Shown here piece after piece: positions 22,581-33,735 of a DNA stretch of 64,000 nucleotides. Every line of letters starts with the position of its first letter. Position 1 is the stretch's first letter. Under the pieces are notes generated by a model. That model was not told the DNA's origin, made no database searches, and was given only the letters and a program-made list of their open reading frames with translations. Source of the stretch: Centroberyx gerrardi. Its lineage: Eukaryota; Chordata; Actinopteri; Beryciformes; Berycidae. The translations under genes were made by a program, and so were the position numbers. The stretch covers positions 3,526,121-3,590,120 of the forward strand of contig NC_136012.1 of NCBI RefSeq assembly GCF_048128805.1. The letters run 5' to 3'.

Positions 22581-24443
22581 CCACAGTTGTAGTTCTTCCG
22601 GTTTGCAAAGTGGTTGTAAAAAGATATATCTACTGAATATATCAAATATCTAGTACAGCTGAACTAGTAATTACACTGCATCTAGATGATCTATGTTAAG
22701 AAAAAGTAAAGATGTTGGTTTATTTCAGATATTTTAGCCAAAACAGGAGTCGAACACACACATGTTGGATGACGTGGCTCACGGAAGGGCTGTTGTGGGT
22801 GGACTTGGCGCGTTCGACTCTCTTCTGGCAACGTGGTCATCTTTTCGGTGCAGATGGTCTCCATTTGAATAAAGCTGGTGCGCGGGTGCTCTCTCCCAAC
22901 CTAGCATACAGCATCAACCATCTCCTTGCTCCCATGTCCACCTGCCCATCACGTCTTCACAACATGCCCATCCCTCGGTCCAGTGCTGACCAGTCTGTCA
23001 GAGATTGATGTTCCCCCGGTCCTAGTCCCTACCACAGTGGTTCCACCTCGTACACCGGTACATTTTCTACCAGGCTCGGACCATCTAATGACATTTTCAA
23101 CATCCCTGTCAGGATTAGCAATAGACAGTCGCAGGTAAATATTAAGACCCAGGATAATCTTGTTGATATTAAGCGACCACTTTAATCATTTTCAACCGGT
23201 TTCTTGTCTGAGTTGAGGAACATAGTCATGCACATGAAACCCACTACCTCCTCCCATGATGTTGTGCCCTCCCATATCATAAAAGATACTTTTGATATAA
23301 TTGGACCTAGCATCCAAGTTATTATTAATTCTTGCTTAGCCTCTGGCACTGTCCCCGCATGTTTTAAACATGCAGTTGTCCAGCCTCTGCTCAAAAATCA
23401 TAACCTTGACGTTAAATGTTTAAATAACTATCGGCCCATCTCTAAATTGCCATTTGTCTCAAAAATAATGGAGAAAATTGTCCTGTCACAACTACAACCA
23501 TTCCTGAATACCAACGAGATCCTTGATCCATTTCAATCAGGGTTCAAAGCCCTCCACAGCACTGAAACAGCTCTGTTAAAAGTGACAAACGATCTGTTAC
23601 TCTCTGTTGACTCTGGGGGAAATGGCATCCTGGTTTACTAGATCTTAGTGCTGCCTTCGATACCGTGGATCATGACATCCTTTTGACACGTCTCGAACAG
23701 TGGGTTGGTATTAAGGGTACAGCACTAAACTGGTTTAAATCCTATCTTAAACATGGGACATTCTCAGTGGCTATAGGTCAGTTTTCCTCTTCCTCTGCCC
23801 CTGTCACCTATGGGGTCCCTCAGGGATCCATCCTGGGGCCAGTTCTATTTTGTCTGTACATGCTCCCTCTTGGAAACATTATTAGGAAGTATAACATCTC
23901 CTGTCACTTTTATGCTGATGATTCACAGCTGTACCTCCCACTAAAATCTAGGGATTCCCTACAGCCTCTCCTGGACTGTTTCGAGGACATTAAAGGCTGG
24001 ATGGCAAATAATTTCCTTCAGCTAAACAGTAATAAAACTGAAATAATTATCTTTGGTCCCTCTCAGTCCAGAAGCCATCTCGCCAGTAAGCTAGGCCACC
24101 TCACCCCGTATGTGAAGTCACATGCAAAAAACCTGGGTGTTATCTTTGATTATGAGCTCTGTGTTTTACTGTTACTTTGTATTTTAATGTTCTTTTGTAC
24201 AGCACTTTGGTCAGCTCAAGCTGTGTTTAAATGTGCTCTAGAAATAAACTTTACTTACTTAGTTTTGGCTAAAATATCTGAAATAAACCAACATCTTTAC
24301 TTTTTCTTAACATAGATCATCTAGATGCAGTGTAATTACTAGTTCGTAATTCTGTACTAGATATTTGATATATTCAGTAGATATATCTTTTTACGAGCCT
24401 ACTTACAACCCTACTTTGCAAACTGGAAGAACTACAACTGTGG
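22581..24443. mobile_element. Foldback element with 160-180 bp inverted arms enclosing a LINE
   Basis: The left arm (22,581-22,744) and right arm (24,262-24,443) are near-perfect reverse complements. Shared blocks include CCACAGTTGTAGTTCTTCC, AGATATATCTACTGAATATA, ACTGCATCTAGATGATC and ATTTCAGATATTTTAGCC. The right arm holds small extra insertions. Similarity becomes weak outside 22,581 and 24,443. Between the arms lies an L2-type LINE in plus orientation. The likely history is a LINE insertion into the spacer of a foldback element. No transposase is visible. Confidence 0.8.
22745..24258 (+). mobile_element. L2-type LINE with internal deletion
   Basis: The first part codes HLFGADGLHLNKAGARVLS (about 22,840-22,900), resembling the DxxH end of the SGNH esterase domain in L2/CR1 first ORFs. 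The endonuclease region is missing. The RT follows: NNYRPISKLPFVSKIMEKIV, FQSGFKALHSTETALLKV in frame 23,204-23,641, then after a frame change near 23,640 [33 protein letters not shown] and the catalytic [12 protein letters not shown] in frame 23,665-24,315. After [10 protein letters not shown] (about 24,155) the C-terminal coding part is missing and a 3' end with GAAATAAACTTTACTTACTT follows directly. So the copy has at least two internal deletions and one frame break and cannot move itself. Confidence 0.82.
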
Positions 24444-24808
24444 TGGTGATTTGTATGAAGCTGCATGGTGCGGCTCTAGGGAATTGTAGTTTTTAAAAAT
24501 ATTAGTGTTTTTCCTAGAATTGGAAGTTGTAAATACTGAATTGAGAGTACACTGAGGAGTTTAAGGGGATGGTAAACACATTTGTGTAATCAGATTTTAA
24601 ATTGTTAAATGGGTGAAAATTATTTTTACCCATTTTTTATATTTTTATTATACCATATTTTACCCATATTTGACAGCGCCCCCAGTTGTTGACTATACTC
24701 ACATGATAGCTGAGGTCAAGAGCTCTCTATAACAGTTGGTCCCATGTCTGTAACCCCTTTTGTTGTTGAATTATAAGCCTTCAAAACATACACCGAGGTC
24801 AAGGTTCA
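24444..24808. other. Intergenic AT-rich DNA, no gene seen
   Basis: Only a small palindrome around GGGTGAAAATTATTTTTACC (near 24,610) stands out. Confidence 0.5.
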
Positions 24809-25008
24809 AAGGACAGTATTTCAAAGCAGGAGCCATGTAGAAGTGCTCTGTGAAACTTGGCCTGATATGGCTTGTGTCTCTGAAATGAGAAAATTAAAAC
24901 TTTATTGTAGAGCTAAACCAAATACATTGTTGGAAAGGTCTCAACCTGGAGAGTAACATATGTCAGTATGAAGATTCTACATGGCTCCTGCTTTGAAATA
25001 CTGTCCTT
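24809..25008. mobile_element. Hairpin element with perfect 34-bp inverted ends
   Basis: 24,809-24,842 and 24,975-25,008 are exact reverse complements; the shared sequence contains GGACAGTATTTCAAAGCAGG. The spacer is 132 bp. A perfect match over 34 bp suggests a young or conserved MITE. Confidence 0.75.
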
Positions 25009-25012
25009 ATTT

Positions 25013-25569
25013 ATATTTGATTTACGTCATACTCAGGGTGGGAAATCGTACTCAGAAGATAGTGAAGCAACTGGAATGAAGGGAACATCCATGATCTTTG
25101 CTAATGTTAGCAGTTAGCTGCTTTATGTTGTTAGCGTTATATTTATCAACCATCTAGGAACAATTCTTATGAATAGTTAGCATTTGCAGACTTTATCTTT
25201 AGTATTTGAAATAACTGTCATTAGAGACACTTCTTTGACTGTTTATGTTAGCTGTGTCTGCTAGCTAGCTTGCTAACTGAAGCTAACTGAAGCTAACTGA
25301 ACCTGGGCGCTGATGTGTTCCCGGTGATCCGGCCGAGATTTCGGTGGGGGTCCCGACGCTGATGCGTCACCGGGTGTCCGGGGTTGGATCGGGAGGATCA
25401 ATGAGGGCCGTGGCCGCGGTAGAGAGGCAGCGGCGGAGAGAGGAGACGGACATGGTCCAACCATATACTAGGTTTTGACCTAGTCTTGTTTCCTTTGTTT
25501 TTTTCCCCGGCCTGTATTTGAGGCTGGCGGGTAGGGCTTCCCACCCAGAGTATGATGTAAATCAAATAT
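25013..25569. mobile_element. Second inverted-repeat element, GC-rich core
   Basis: 25,013-25,044 and 25,538-25,569 are inverted repeats with 30 of 32 positions matching (core ATATTTGATTTACGTCATAC). The inside is GC- and CpG-rich at 25,300-25,440, with a loose tandem duplication of a CGCTGATG(T/C)GT(T/C) block, and has three GCTAACTGAA repeats near 25,275-25,300. It lies directly beside the 24,809-25,008 hairpin. No coding capacity is evident. Confidence 0.6.
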
Positions 25570-25618
25570 GGCCGCCAAGTGAATGAAGTCAACACCATGC
25601 TTTCCCTCCCTCCCATCC

Positions 25619-26173
25619 TTAAAGGTCCTATACCATGTAAAACAGGATTCCCCTTGCCTCTTTGATCATAAAGGAGTTGGATGTGCTATCTAAACATGGT
25701 GAAAGTATCAAAATGCATGGTCGCCAACTAAATCCACACAATCAATTAGAAAAGCGAGCCTCTAAACAAGCTGTTTGGACTTCCGTAACTTTGTGGCGTC
25801 ACAAAGGTTCGCTCATTATCATTTTTGTAAGAAATAATAGACTAACAAAGTATTTTTTTCAAAGTGGTTGAGCGGTTGTTATTGTTTATTACCGGAGAGT
25901 TTTCCCTACCTGTAGTTGCCGGGCTGCGGTGTCTCACGTTTCACTCTTGAAACGGTTAACCAATCAGAACAGAGGGGTCGTTAATATTAATGAGCCTTAA
26001 AGACACAGCGACAGAAACAGCCTGTTCTTGGTAAGGCTCAGAGAGATCCTGGAAAATGAACGTGTAAAAATGGATTGAGAGTGTTTTTGGTTCATGACAC
26101 CACACAAACAGCTTTGAATGGACCTCAAGACATAAAATAAAACACTGGAAGGTGTAGAATATGGGACCTTTAA
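25619..26173. mobile_element. TTAA-flanked MITE, 547 bp
   Basis: TTAA at 25,619-25,622 is followed by AGGTCCTATA; the right end reads TATGGGACCT then TTAA at 26,170-26,173. The ends are inverted repeats and the TTAA flanks fit piggyBac-type target duplication. The inside includes AT-rich sequence and a conserved-looking GTTAACCAATCAGAAC near 25,955-25,970. Non-autonomous. Confidence 0.65.
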
Positions 26174-26604
26174 ACATTCTCTTCCTTCTCTGTCTTCTTT
26201 TGCCTTCCTTCCTCCCCTCGAACATAGTAAACAGAAACTATATTGGGCCTCTGTGTCCATATCTCTCTTTTCATACTTTCCTTCTCTCCCTCCTTCTTTC
26301 CTTCTCTCCATCACCCCATCATTCTTCCCTCCTTCCCAACACAGGAAAAAGGCACAATAAGGCGACTTTATGTCTTCCCTCTCTCCTTCCCATAATTCCT
26401 CCCCTCCAGCATAGTTAAATAAACAAACTAATATACACAATTTGCATTTTGTAGCTGTACAGCTCTGGCAGTATTGTTTCTGATAAACAGTCATGCCCAT
26501 AAAGTCATAAATGAACAAGTCAATTAAAGAGAGAAAAACATGGTACGCCTGTTGATGCTGATATGGTTTTCACTGCTGGAGAGAGAAAGATGTTGGAGAC
26601 GGAC

Positions 26605-26649
<45 letters not shown>

Positions 26650-26809
26650 GACAGAGAGAGAGAGAGGGGGGTTGATTTCTTTTTTTATGGAAGGAGTGCC
26701 ATTCTGCATTTATGGTTTATGGGCCTTGTTGTTTTATTGTGGTGCTTAACACTGTGGGGAGAAGCTGCTGATGTGATAAACACTGAGCACTCTCACCTTA
26801 ATCCACACT
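26174..26809. repeat. CT-rich, then (GA)n-rich intergenic DNA
   Basis: Pyrimidine-rich blocks lie at 26,180-26,400 and a (GA)n/(CAGA)n tract at 26,577-26,668. No gene. Confidence 0.7.
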
Positions 26810-27760
26810 GGAACAATACAGAGGGAAGGAAGGGAGGAAGGGAGGAAGGAAGGAAGCAAGGAACGAACGAACAAAGAAAGGAAGGAGGGAGAGAAAGAAG
26901 GAAGGAAGGAAGGACATAGGGAATAAAGGACAGAAGGTAAGAAGGAAGGATGGAAGAAAGATGAAACTACTTTTTTCTAAATGAAGAAACAAATGAAGGG
27001 TTGGAGGAAGGATGGGAGGACGGAAAGAAGGCAGGAAGGAAGGAAGGAAGGAAGAACCCCCCGAAAAAAGGGCATTTTTTGATAAATGGAAAACAGATAC
27101 AAATGCGGAAGAAACAAATGAAGAGATGGAGGAAAGAAAAAGAGGAAGGAGAGGAAGGGAGGAAGAAAAGAAGGAGGGAGTGAGGGAAGGAAGGAAGGAA
27201 ACATGGAATAAAGGACAGAAGGTAATAAGGAAGGATGGAAGACGTAATTAACTACTTTTTTTTTTATAAATGCTAAACAGATGTACAAATGAGGAAGCAA
27301 CAAATGAAGGATTGGAGGAAGGATGGGAGGGAGGAAGGAAGGAAGAAGTGGAGGGAGGGTGAAAGGAAGAAAGAACAAAATGGTATTTTTTGATAAATGG
27401 TAAACATACAAATGAGGAAGAAACATGAAGAGATGGAGGAAGAAAAAAGAGGAAGGGAAGGAAGAAAGGAAGGGAGGGAAAGAGGAGGATGGAAGAAGGA
27501 AGAAACCACTTTTTTCATAAATGCTAAACAGATGTACAAATGAGGAAGAAACAAGTGAAGGGTTGGAGGAAGGATGAGAGGGAGGGAGAAGGAAGGAAGG
27601 AAGGAAAGGGATGTAAGAAAGTAAGGATGGGGGAAGAAAGATGGAATTTTTAATGAATGCTAAACAGATACACAAAAGGAGGTAGAAATGGAGGTAGGAC
27701 AGACAGAAGGAAGGCAGGACAGGATAAAGGAAGGAAGGAAGGAATGAGCAGTATGAGCAG
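26810..27760 (+). repeat. Purine-rich minisatellite, about six units
   Basis: GGAA/GAAG-rich blocks alternate with a T-run and an AT-rich motif of the type GATAAATGCTAAACAGATG followed by ACAAATGAGGAAGAAAC. The motif recurs near 26,970, 27,076, 27,256, 27,385, 27,510 and 27,647, with spacing of about 105-180 bp. So it is a higher-order tandem repeat and not simple (GGAA)n. Long open frames on both strands here are low-complexity artefacts. Confidence 0.8.
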
Positions 27761-28109
27761 AGTTCTATGCAAAGATCTCGTGATCTCACATACTGAGTTG
27801 AAACTATTTAAACATGGTTATGAATGGATCGATATTCACTGCACCATTAATATACAGATCAAACGTGTTCTTGTGAACTTCTTAGAGACCTTGTAAAAAC
27901 AGGGCAAAACTTTTTTTTTAGTTCACACATGCATTTTTAGCACATAATAAATCAAACGCATACAGCACCTTCATCACAACACAATGCATCTATAATGGAA
28001 TAATGCAGCAGTAATGTATTCTCTAATTGGAAATTGATGAACTTCTAGGGCAAAGTGTGCTCCAGAGCTTTGTGAAGTATTACAGTAGTACTGAAGTTTG
28101 GTTATTGTT

Positions 28110-28990
28110 TTGTAGTTTGATGAGTCGGGTGTGACATCCCTTGGCTGGAGCAGGGCGTCCGCTGGTCCTCGGAGGGCCCGTCCGAGGTTCAGTTCAGCAG
28201 GGGTGACTCCAGTGGATTCGTGGACGGCTGAATTGAGCGCAAAACGGAACTCGGGTAGATGTTTGTCCCAGTGTTTGTGGTTCTCTCCAACATAGGAGGC
28301 AATCATTGTTTTTAGTGTCTGGTTTATTCTCTCTGTCATGTTGGTTTGTGGGTGGTAGGCTGAGGTCATATTTTGTTTCAGGCTCCATTTTTCACAGGTG
28401 GCTTTGAAGATGGAGGAAATGAACTGGCTTCCCTGGTCCGACAGAAGGTAGTTGGGGAGGATCTCCGGTCCTCCATCTGGTGAGGATTTCCTGGGTGAGT
28501 ATTTTTGACACAGTCTCTGCTGTGGCTTTTCGTAGGGGATATAGCTCCACCCAACGGGTGTAGTAGTCCACAAAAACCAACAGGTGGACATTTCCCTTGG
28601 AGCTCCTAGGAAAGGGGCCCATCAAGTCCACTCCCAGCATCTCCCAAGGGTGGTTTACCACGGTCTGCTGCAATTTCCCGGCGACCATGCGGCTCTCAGG
28701 TTTGTAGCGCTGACACACTTGACAATTTTGAACAAAAATCTTGACATCGAGACTCATTCGAGGCCAATACGCCAGAGCTTGCAACCTCTTGTAGGTTTTG
28801 TACCTGCCGAGATGACCAGCCAAGGGGTCCTCGTGGATCATCTGTAGCAGTTGTGATCGGAGACTCTCAGGTATGAGGATTTGATAGGTGGTTTTATGAG
28901 GCAATTGTAGCACTCGATAGACTTTGTCCTCCAAGATGGTGTACTTTGTGGAGTCCGTTAAGGTGACTTCTCCCTCGTCCATCACAGCTT
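28110..28990 (-). mobile_element. Gypsy pol: integrase region (fossil)
   Basis: It shows the zinc-binding HHCC block (HEDPLAGHLGRYKTYKRLQ, then CQVCQRYKP), the core with the conserved first Asp (GVDLMGPFPRSSKGN) and the DQGSQF block, followed by YHPQTNMTERINQTLK. These identify a gypsy-type integrase, which would join the element's DNA into the genome. It is part of a broken element. Confidence 0.82.
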
Positions 28991-31090
28991 GGTACAAGCG
29001 CTGACAGTCTCGGTCGTCCTGCTGTGCTCTCCATATCTGGTCATCTGAGATGGGCAGATCCTTTCCTCCCTCCCTTTGACAGACAGCAGGGTGGCGCAGG
29101 CAGGTGGTAAGTGGTGGTTGGTAGTGGTGGTGAAATCGTGAGGGGCTCTGGATAAGGCATCCGGAACGGTGTTATACTTTCCTTTCCTGTATTCCACAGC
29201 GAAAGTAAATTCCTGTAGCCGGAGGGCCCACCGGGTGAGACGTGCGCTGGGTCTCTGGATTTTAAAGACCCATAGCAGCGCTGAGTGGTCGGTGACTACT
29301 GTGAAGAATCTTCCGTCCAGGTAATATCTCCACCTTTCCAAGGCCCACACCACAGCCAAACACTCCTTTTCAGTCGCTGAGTAGTTGAGCTCTGCTTTAT
29401 TTAGGCTCCTGCTGCCATATGCCAGAACTTCCTCTGTTCCAAGCCTGGTTTTCTGGGCAAGCACAGCTCCAAGGCCCACGTCACTGGCATCAGTGTAAAC
29501 CACAAAAGGGAGGTCAAAGTTTGGATGCCCTAGGATGGGTGGGGAGACCAGACACGTCTTCAGGGTTTCAAAAGCAGACTGGCACTCAGGTGTCCACTTG
29601 AATTTGGCTCCCTTGCGCTTCAGTGCATTCAGGGGTTCTGCCAGCTGAGAGAAGTTCGGGACGAACTGATGGTACCAGCCGGACATGCCAAGGAACCGCT
29701 GAACTGCCTTGAGATTATTTGGCACTGGGAATTCTTCTACTGCCTTGGTTTTGTCTGGATTCACCTGAATACCTGCGGCAGATACAATGTGACCCAGGAA
29801 CGTGAGGGAGGTTTGGAAGAAGTTGCATTTTTTCATGTTCACGGTCAGCCTTGCCTCTCTGAGTTTTTGGAGAACCACCTGGAGGTCACTAAAGTGCTGT
29901 TCCCATGACGGAGAGTAAATGATGATGTCATCCAGGTAAACAAAACAGATGTTGCCTCTCAGCTCTCCCAAGGTCATTTCCATCAGCCTCTGAAAGGTGG
30001 CTGGTGCATTTTTGAGACCAAAGGGCATGACCTTGAATTGGTAGAGTCCAAAGGGACAGGTGAAGGCTGTTTTGTCCCTGCTGTTCTCATCCATCAGGCA
30101 CTGCCAGTAACCACTGTTGAGGTCGATGGTGGAGAAAACAACCGAGCCCGTAAGTGAGTCCAGAATTTCCTGTATAGTGGGCAGAGGGTAAGCATCGGTG
30201 TATGTCACTGCGTTGAGTTTAATGTAGCTCACGCAAAACCTGGGCTTCCCATCTTTTTTAGGAATGAGGACCACAGGAGATGCCCAAGCCGAAGACAAGG
30301 GTTCGATGATGTCAGCTGCCAGCATTTCCTCCACTAGCTCCTTTATCACCTTGAGTTTTGCTGGAGAGACTCGGTAGGATTTTTGTTTGATTGGCATGTC
30401 CTGAGTAACAAAGATTTTATGCGTCAGAACATTTGTTCGGCCCAATGCTGAGGTGCACACATCAGCATTCCTCTGTAGCAGGTCACAGAACTGATTCTTC
30501 CTGTCTCCATCCAACTGAGCTCTCTCCACTGCCTTGTGCAACAGCTCCGCATCCCGGCTGGAGGGAGTAGGAGGAGCGGCACTCCGGGGGTCAAGGGCAG
30601 AGTAAAAGGAAAGCAGGCCCTTTCCAGTCCATTCGGTAAAGTTGTTAGTGTCCTTTTCAAAGCAATATTTTCTCCCGCTGTTGCTCCTGAACCAGTACAA
30701 ATTCTGTCCAACATCCATTTGCAGCCCACTGAGGCTCAGGAAGTCCAGTCCCAAGACTGCAGGAAAGCCCAGGCTTTCGGATGAAAGCACTACCACCGGC
30801 AGAGTACAGGTATGATCCTGCAACTTCACTACAACGTGCTGCCATCCCAATGGCCATCTCTCCCCCCCGTCAGCCAAATACAGGGGTTTCCCAACCCAGG
30901 GGTATAAATTCTTGTCCTCCACCTTAGTGGCCCACCACAATTCCTCATTCAGAAGCGTATAGGAGGAACCTGAATCCACCATAGCCCTGCCATTCACTGA
31001 GCCAATGGTTATAGGAACGACCAGTTGGCGAGGAACAGGTCTGGAAGCGGTGAAGGGGAAGGCTCTCTCCCCTGGCAGCTGATGTGACAC
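28990..31090 (-). mobile_element. Gypsy pol: protease, reverse transcriptase, RNase H (fossil)
   Basis: About 700 residues read in one frame. Near the N-terminus is the aspartic protease motif MVDSGSSYTLL. The RT follows with SAWASPVVLIPKKDGKPRFC, the FSTIDLNSGYWQ block, PFGLKNAPATFQRLM and the catalytic YLDDIIIYS. The RNase H domain shows FVVYTDASDVGLGAVLAQ and an ALSRAP end. Lengths and spacing are as usual for vertebrate gypsy elements. Confidence 0.88.
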
Positions 31091-31352
31091 TGCGTGTATC
31101 GTAGGATTGCTGCTGGTGGATGGCCCAGATGGAGGTGGAGGTTGGTAAGTAGGCTTGTGATTCTTCCCCTTATTAGAAGAAACATTTGGACAATTGTGTG
31201 GTGAATGGGATCCTTTACACCGCCAACAGAAAGGTTGAGCAGGTCTTGCCGCTGCAGGAGTGAGAGATGTAGATGGGGTAGAGGTGGGCGTTACTACAGT
31301 CTGAGACCTATTGGTGTCAGGGGGGGTATTTCCGGGGTGTCCCTTGCTGTAG

Positions 31353-32762
31353 TTACTTCTCTCTGTCCTTTTCCAGCTGCTGGCCGAGCCTCACCAGGGC
31401 ATCCACTATTTTGACACCACTGCTCCTCAGCTGGCTCGCCAAAGATGGACGTATGTTCTTTAGTATGAGCTGGATGACTTTTTCCTCTGAGATATCCGGT
31501 TTCCATCGGCGGCAGAGTGCTCGGTACATGTAAGCAAAGTCCCGGATGCTTTCCTCCTCCCCTTGCACCCGCGTCCTGATCCGTTCCTCCAGTTCATCAA
31601 TATAATCCTCTGAGAGGAAGGCCGACAGAAACTTATGCTCATAGTCCCTCCAGGTGAATGTTTCCAACCTTACCACATCCCACCAGTCGCGAGCTGTGCC
31701 AAAAAGGACATTGCGAAGGGTGGCAAGAAGTTCCTCATCTGTGAGGGGGTTCAAAGCCAGATAGTCCCGACACTGTTCCAGGTACATAAGAGGGTCTGTA
31801 CAATCTCCCATTCGGCCAAAACAAGGAAACTGCAATTTAATTGGGCTTTTCCCCATTAACCTTCCTCTCAGGTCTCCCTGGATAGGGGAGCCCACTGGAG
31901 ATGGAAAAGGCTCTGGACCACAACCAGATTGCAGGGTAGAGTGCAGTCGTAGCCGAGCTTTAACCTCGGGTTGTACTGTAGGTAAGGAATCAGAGGAAAG
32001 TGGAGGTGAAATGGTGGTGGTTTGCACTGCAGTTGATTGTAATGAAGAGTGTGGGGTTCGGAGGGCTTGTTCCTTGATGGCGCTAACTCCTTCCACCATA
32101 CTGTGCAATTGCTCATTTAATGTTGTTACTTCTTCCTGCAAGTGCGTGACAGTAGCCACCATCGGAGTCATTACATCACTGATGTCCTTAAGCATCTCAG
32201 TATGGTGATGATGGAGCCTCCACTTGAGAGTGTCTGTGAACTGTGTCCTGAGATACTCGGTATGCTGGATCAAGCAGTCCTTTATTTGTTGCTGTCCTTG
32301 TTCCTGCTTCACAGTAAAGACCTGTTTAAAGTCCGACAGGATGTCCAGCATTTTCTGATTATTAGTTTGTTGCTCTGCTTTCCACCGATGAATTATATCA
32401 TTCATTTCCTTTTGGCTTTTTTGCAGATCTGCCAAAGTGTGCTGTATGTTTGTGTTATCAGGAGGCTTTAACAGTGGAGGAGCAAGAGTTTCATCTCCCG
32501 TGAGTTCCATGTCCAGTAACGATAGATTTGTTTTGTCCTTTACTTTCCCTTGCCCAGCAGAGGGCAGAACTAAATGCTTGGAGGTTTCCTGGCTTATGGA
32601 GGGAAAAGGATGCAGTTGGTCCTCCTGGCCAGCAGATGGCAATCTCCCTTGCCCGGCGCATACCTGACCGGTGGGGAGAGGAGGAAGTTGCAATAGGCCC
32701 TCCTGTCCAGCAGAGGGCAATGCTTCCCAGGAGAGGTCCAGCAAATCAAGCAGCTCCGCCAT
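31353..32762 (-). mobile_element. Gypsy gag (fossil)
   Basis: A frame of 469 residues begins near the primer site. The C-terminal part carries the retrotransposon gag region (DWWDVVRLETFTWRDYEHKF, then IRDFAYMYRALCRRW). The N-terminus has repeated LPSAGQ motifs (at least three), an unusual feature that mirrors a repeated CCAGCAGAGGGCA-like DNA motif. A zinc-knuckle-like CWRCKGSHSPHNC lies downstream, near 31,190-31,230. It would form the particle core; it is now a fossil. Confidence 0.8.
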
Positions 32763-32962
32763 GCCAGTTTATTGTCCCTTAAAATGAGGTTGCGCCTAAT
32801 AAATATTGTTTGCTTTCAGTTGAGTGTGTGTTTTTGACACCAGCCTTTTAACTAGGCCGTTGCTTGCCGTCAAAGCCAGGGTGGAGAATTTGTTTGCTTT
32901 TAGTGTGCACACGACTATTTATTAGATTTTCCAGTCGGTCCCATCTGGGGTGCCACTTTTTA

Positions 32963-33735
32963 TGTAGCGGTCGCTGGCGGTTAAGCCGGGGTGCCAGTCA
33001 GAGTCTTTAGTCTGACAAAATATAATGGTACGAATACAGCCAGCAAAAACCCTACAAAGGAATGGATAACAGGTACCAATCCCTTAACTACCAGTACACA
33101 CAAATGCAGCCGCAAGCAAAAAACACACAACACAGCAAATGCAATGTTCCCCACAGTGTATTATACAAATAAAGACAGTGCAAATACCAACCAAACAATA
33201 ATTCAATACAGTGCAACCCAACCCCAATAGTCCGTTCTTCAGTATTGTCAGTCTGTCAATGTATCTGAGCTCTCTACTCGAGACTTCCTTGGTTCCCACA
33301 GTACTGCAGCAATTGAGCTCCCGAATCTGAGTCAGAGTGTAACCTCTCGTCAGTGTAATACATCTGTGTGAGTTGCTCCGGGGAAAACCCGGGGTTACCT
33401 CCACAACGTTACTCTGGTTCGGTCGAGGTAGCAGGTAGCCGGCTCCTGGGAATAGTCGGACAGGGCGATGAACGGCGGGTTGGTGTATAAATGGCGTGTG
33501 AAGTGAAGAAGCGGTGGATCCGGTCTGTAGGACGGGCGGTCTAGCAAATGGCGGACTTCTACGCGCTGCCAGGGGTTGGCAGGCTAACGGCGGACACTCG
33601 GACGGTCTAGCCACTTCCTTGTGTGTGTCTGTGGTAAGTACGCGCCATATTGCTTTTGAATTCAGGCATTGAACCGTCTATGGGTGTGTGTGCGTGACGT
33701 GGGGGGGTGCGTCCTTAAAGGCGCAGATCGCCACA
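32963..33735 (-). repeat. LTR of the gypsy element (fossil)
   Basis: On the minus strand it starts TGTGGCGATC and ends GACCGCTACA, 773 bp, with the TG...CA ends of LTRs. A few bases after its end comes TGGCACCCCAGATGGGAC, which fits a tRNA primer-binding site. The inside is GC-richer than its surroundings. Confidence 0.65.

Larger units (their letters stand above)
28110..33735 (-). mobile_element. Ty3/gypsy LTR retrotransposon fossil, 3' part missing
   Basis: The order on the minus strand is LTR (33,735-32,963), primer-binding site (from about 32,957), gag, then pol with protease, reverse transcriptase, RNase H and integrase. This domain order, with integrase last, is that of Ty3/gypsy (Metaviridae). 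The element is broken: it carries a few breaks and stops after the integrase region, with no second LTR found between 27,750 and 28,110. Its coding parts are still long and easy to recognise, so it is not very old. Neighbour on the 3' side is intergenic sequence leading to the purine minisatellite. Confidence 0.85.

Noticed and set aside
26977-27789. Open frame of 270 codons on the minus strand
   Set aside because: It is Phe/Leu/Pro/Ser low-complexity from the purine minisatellite; no domain, and both strands are open.
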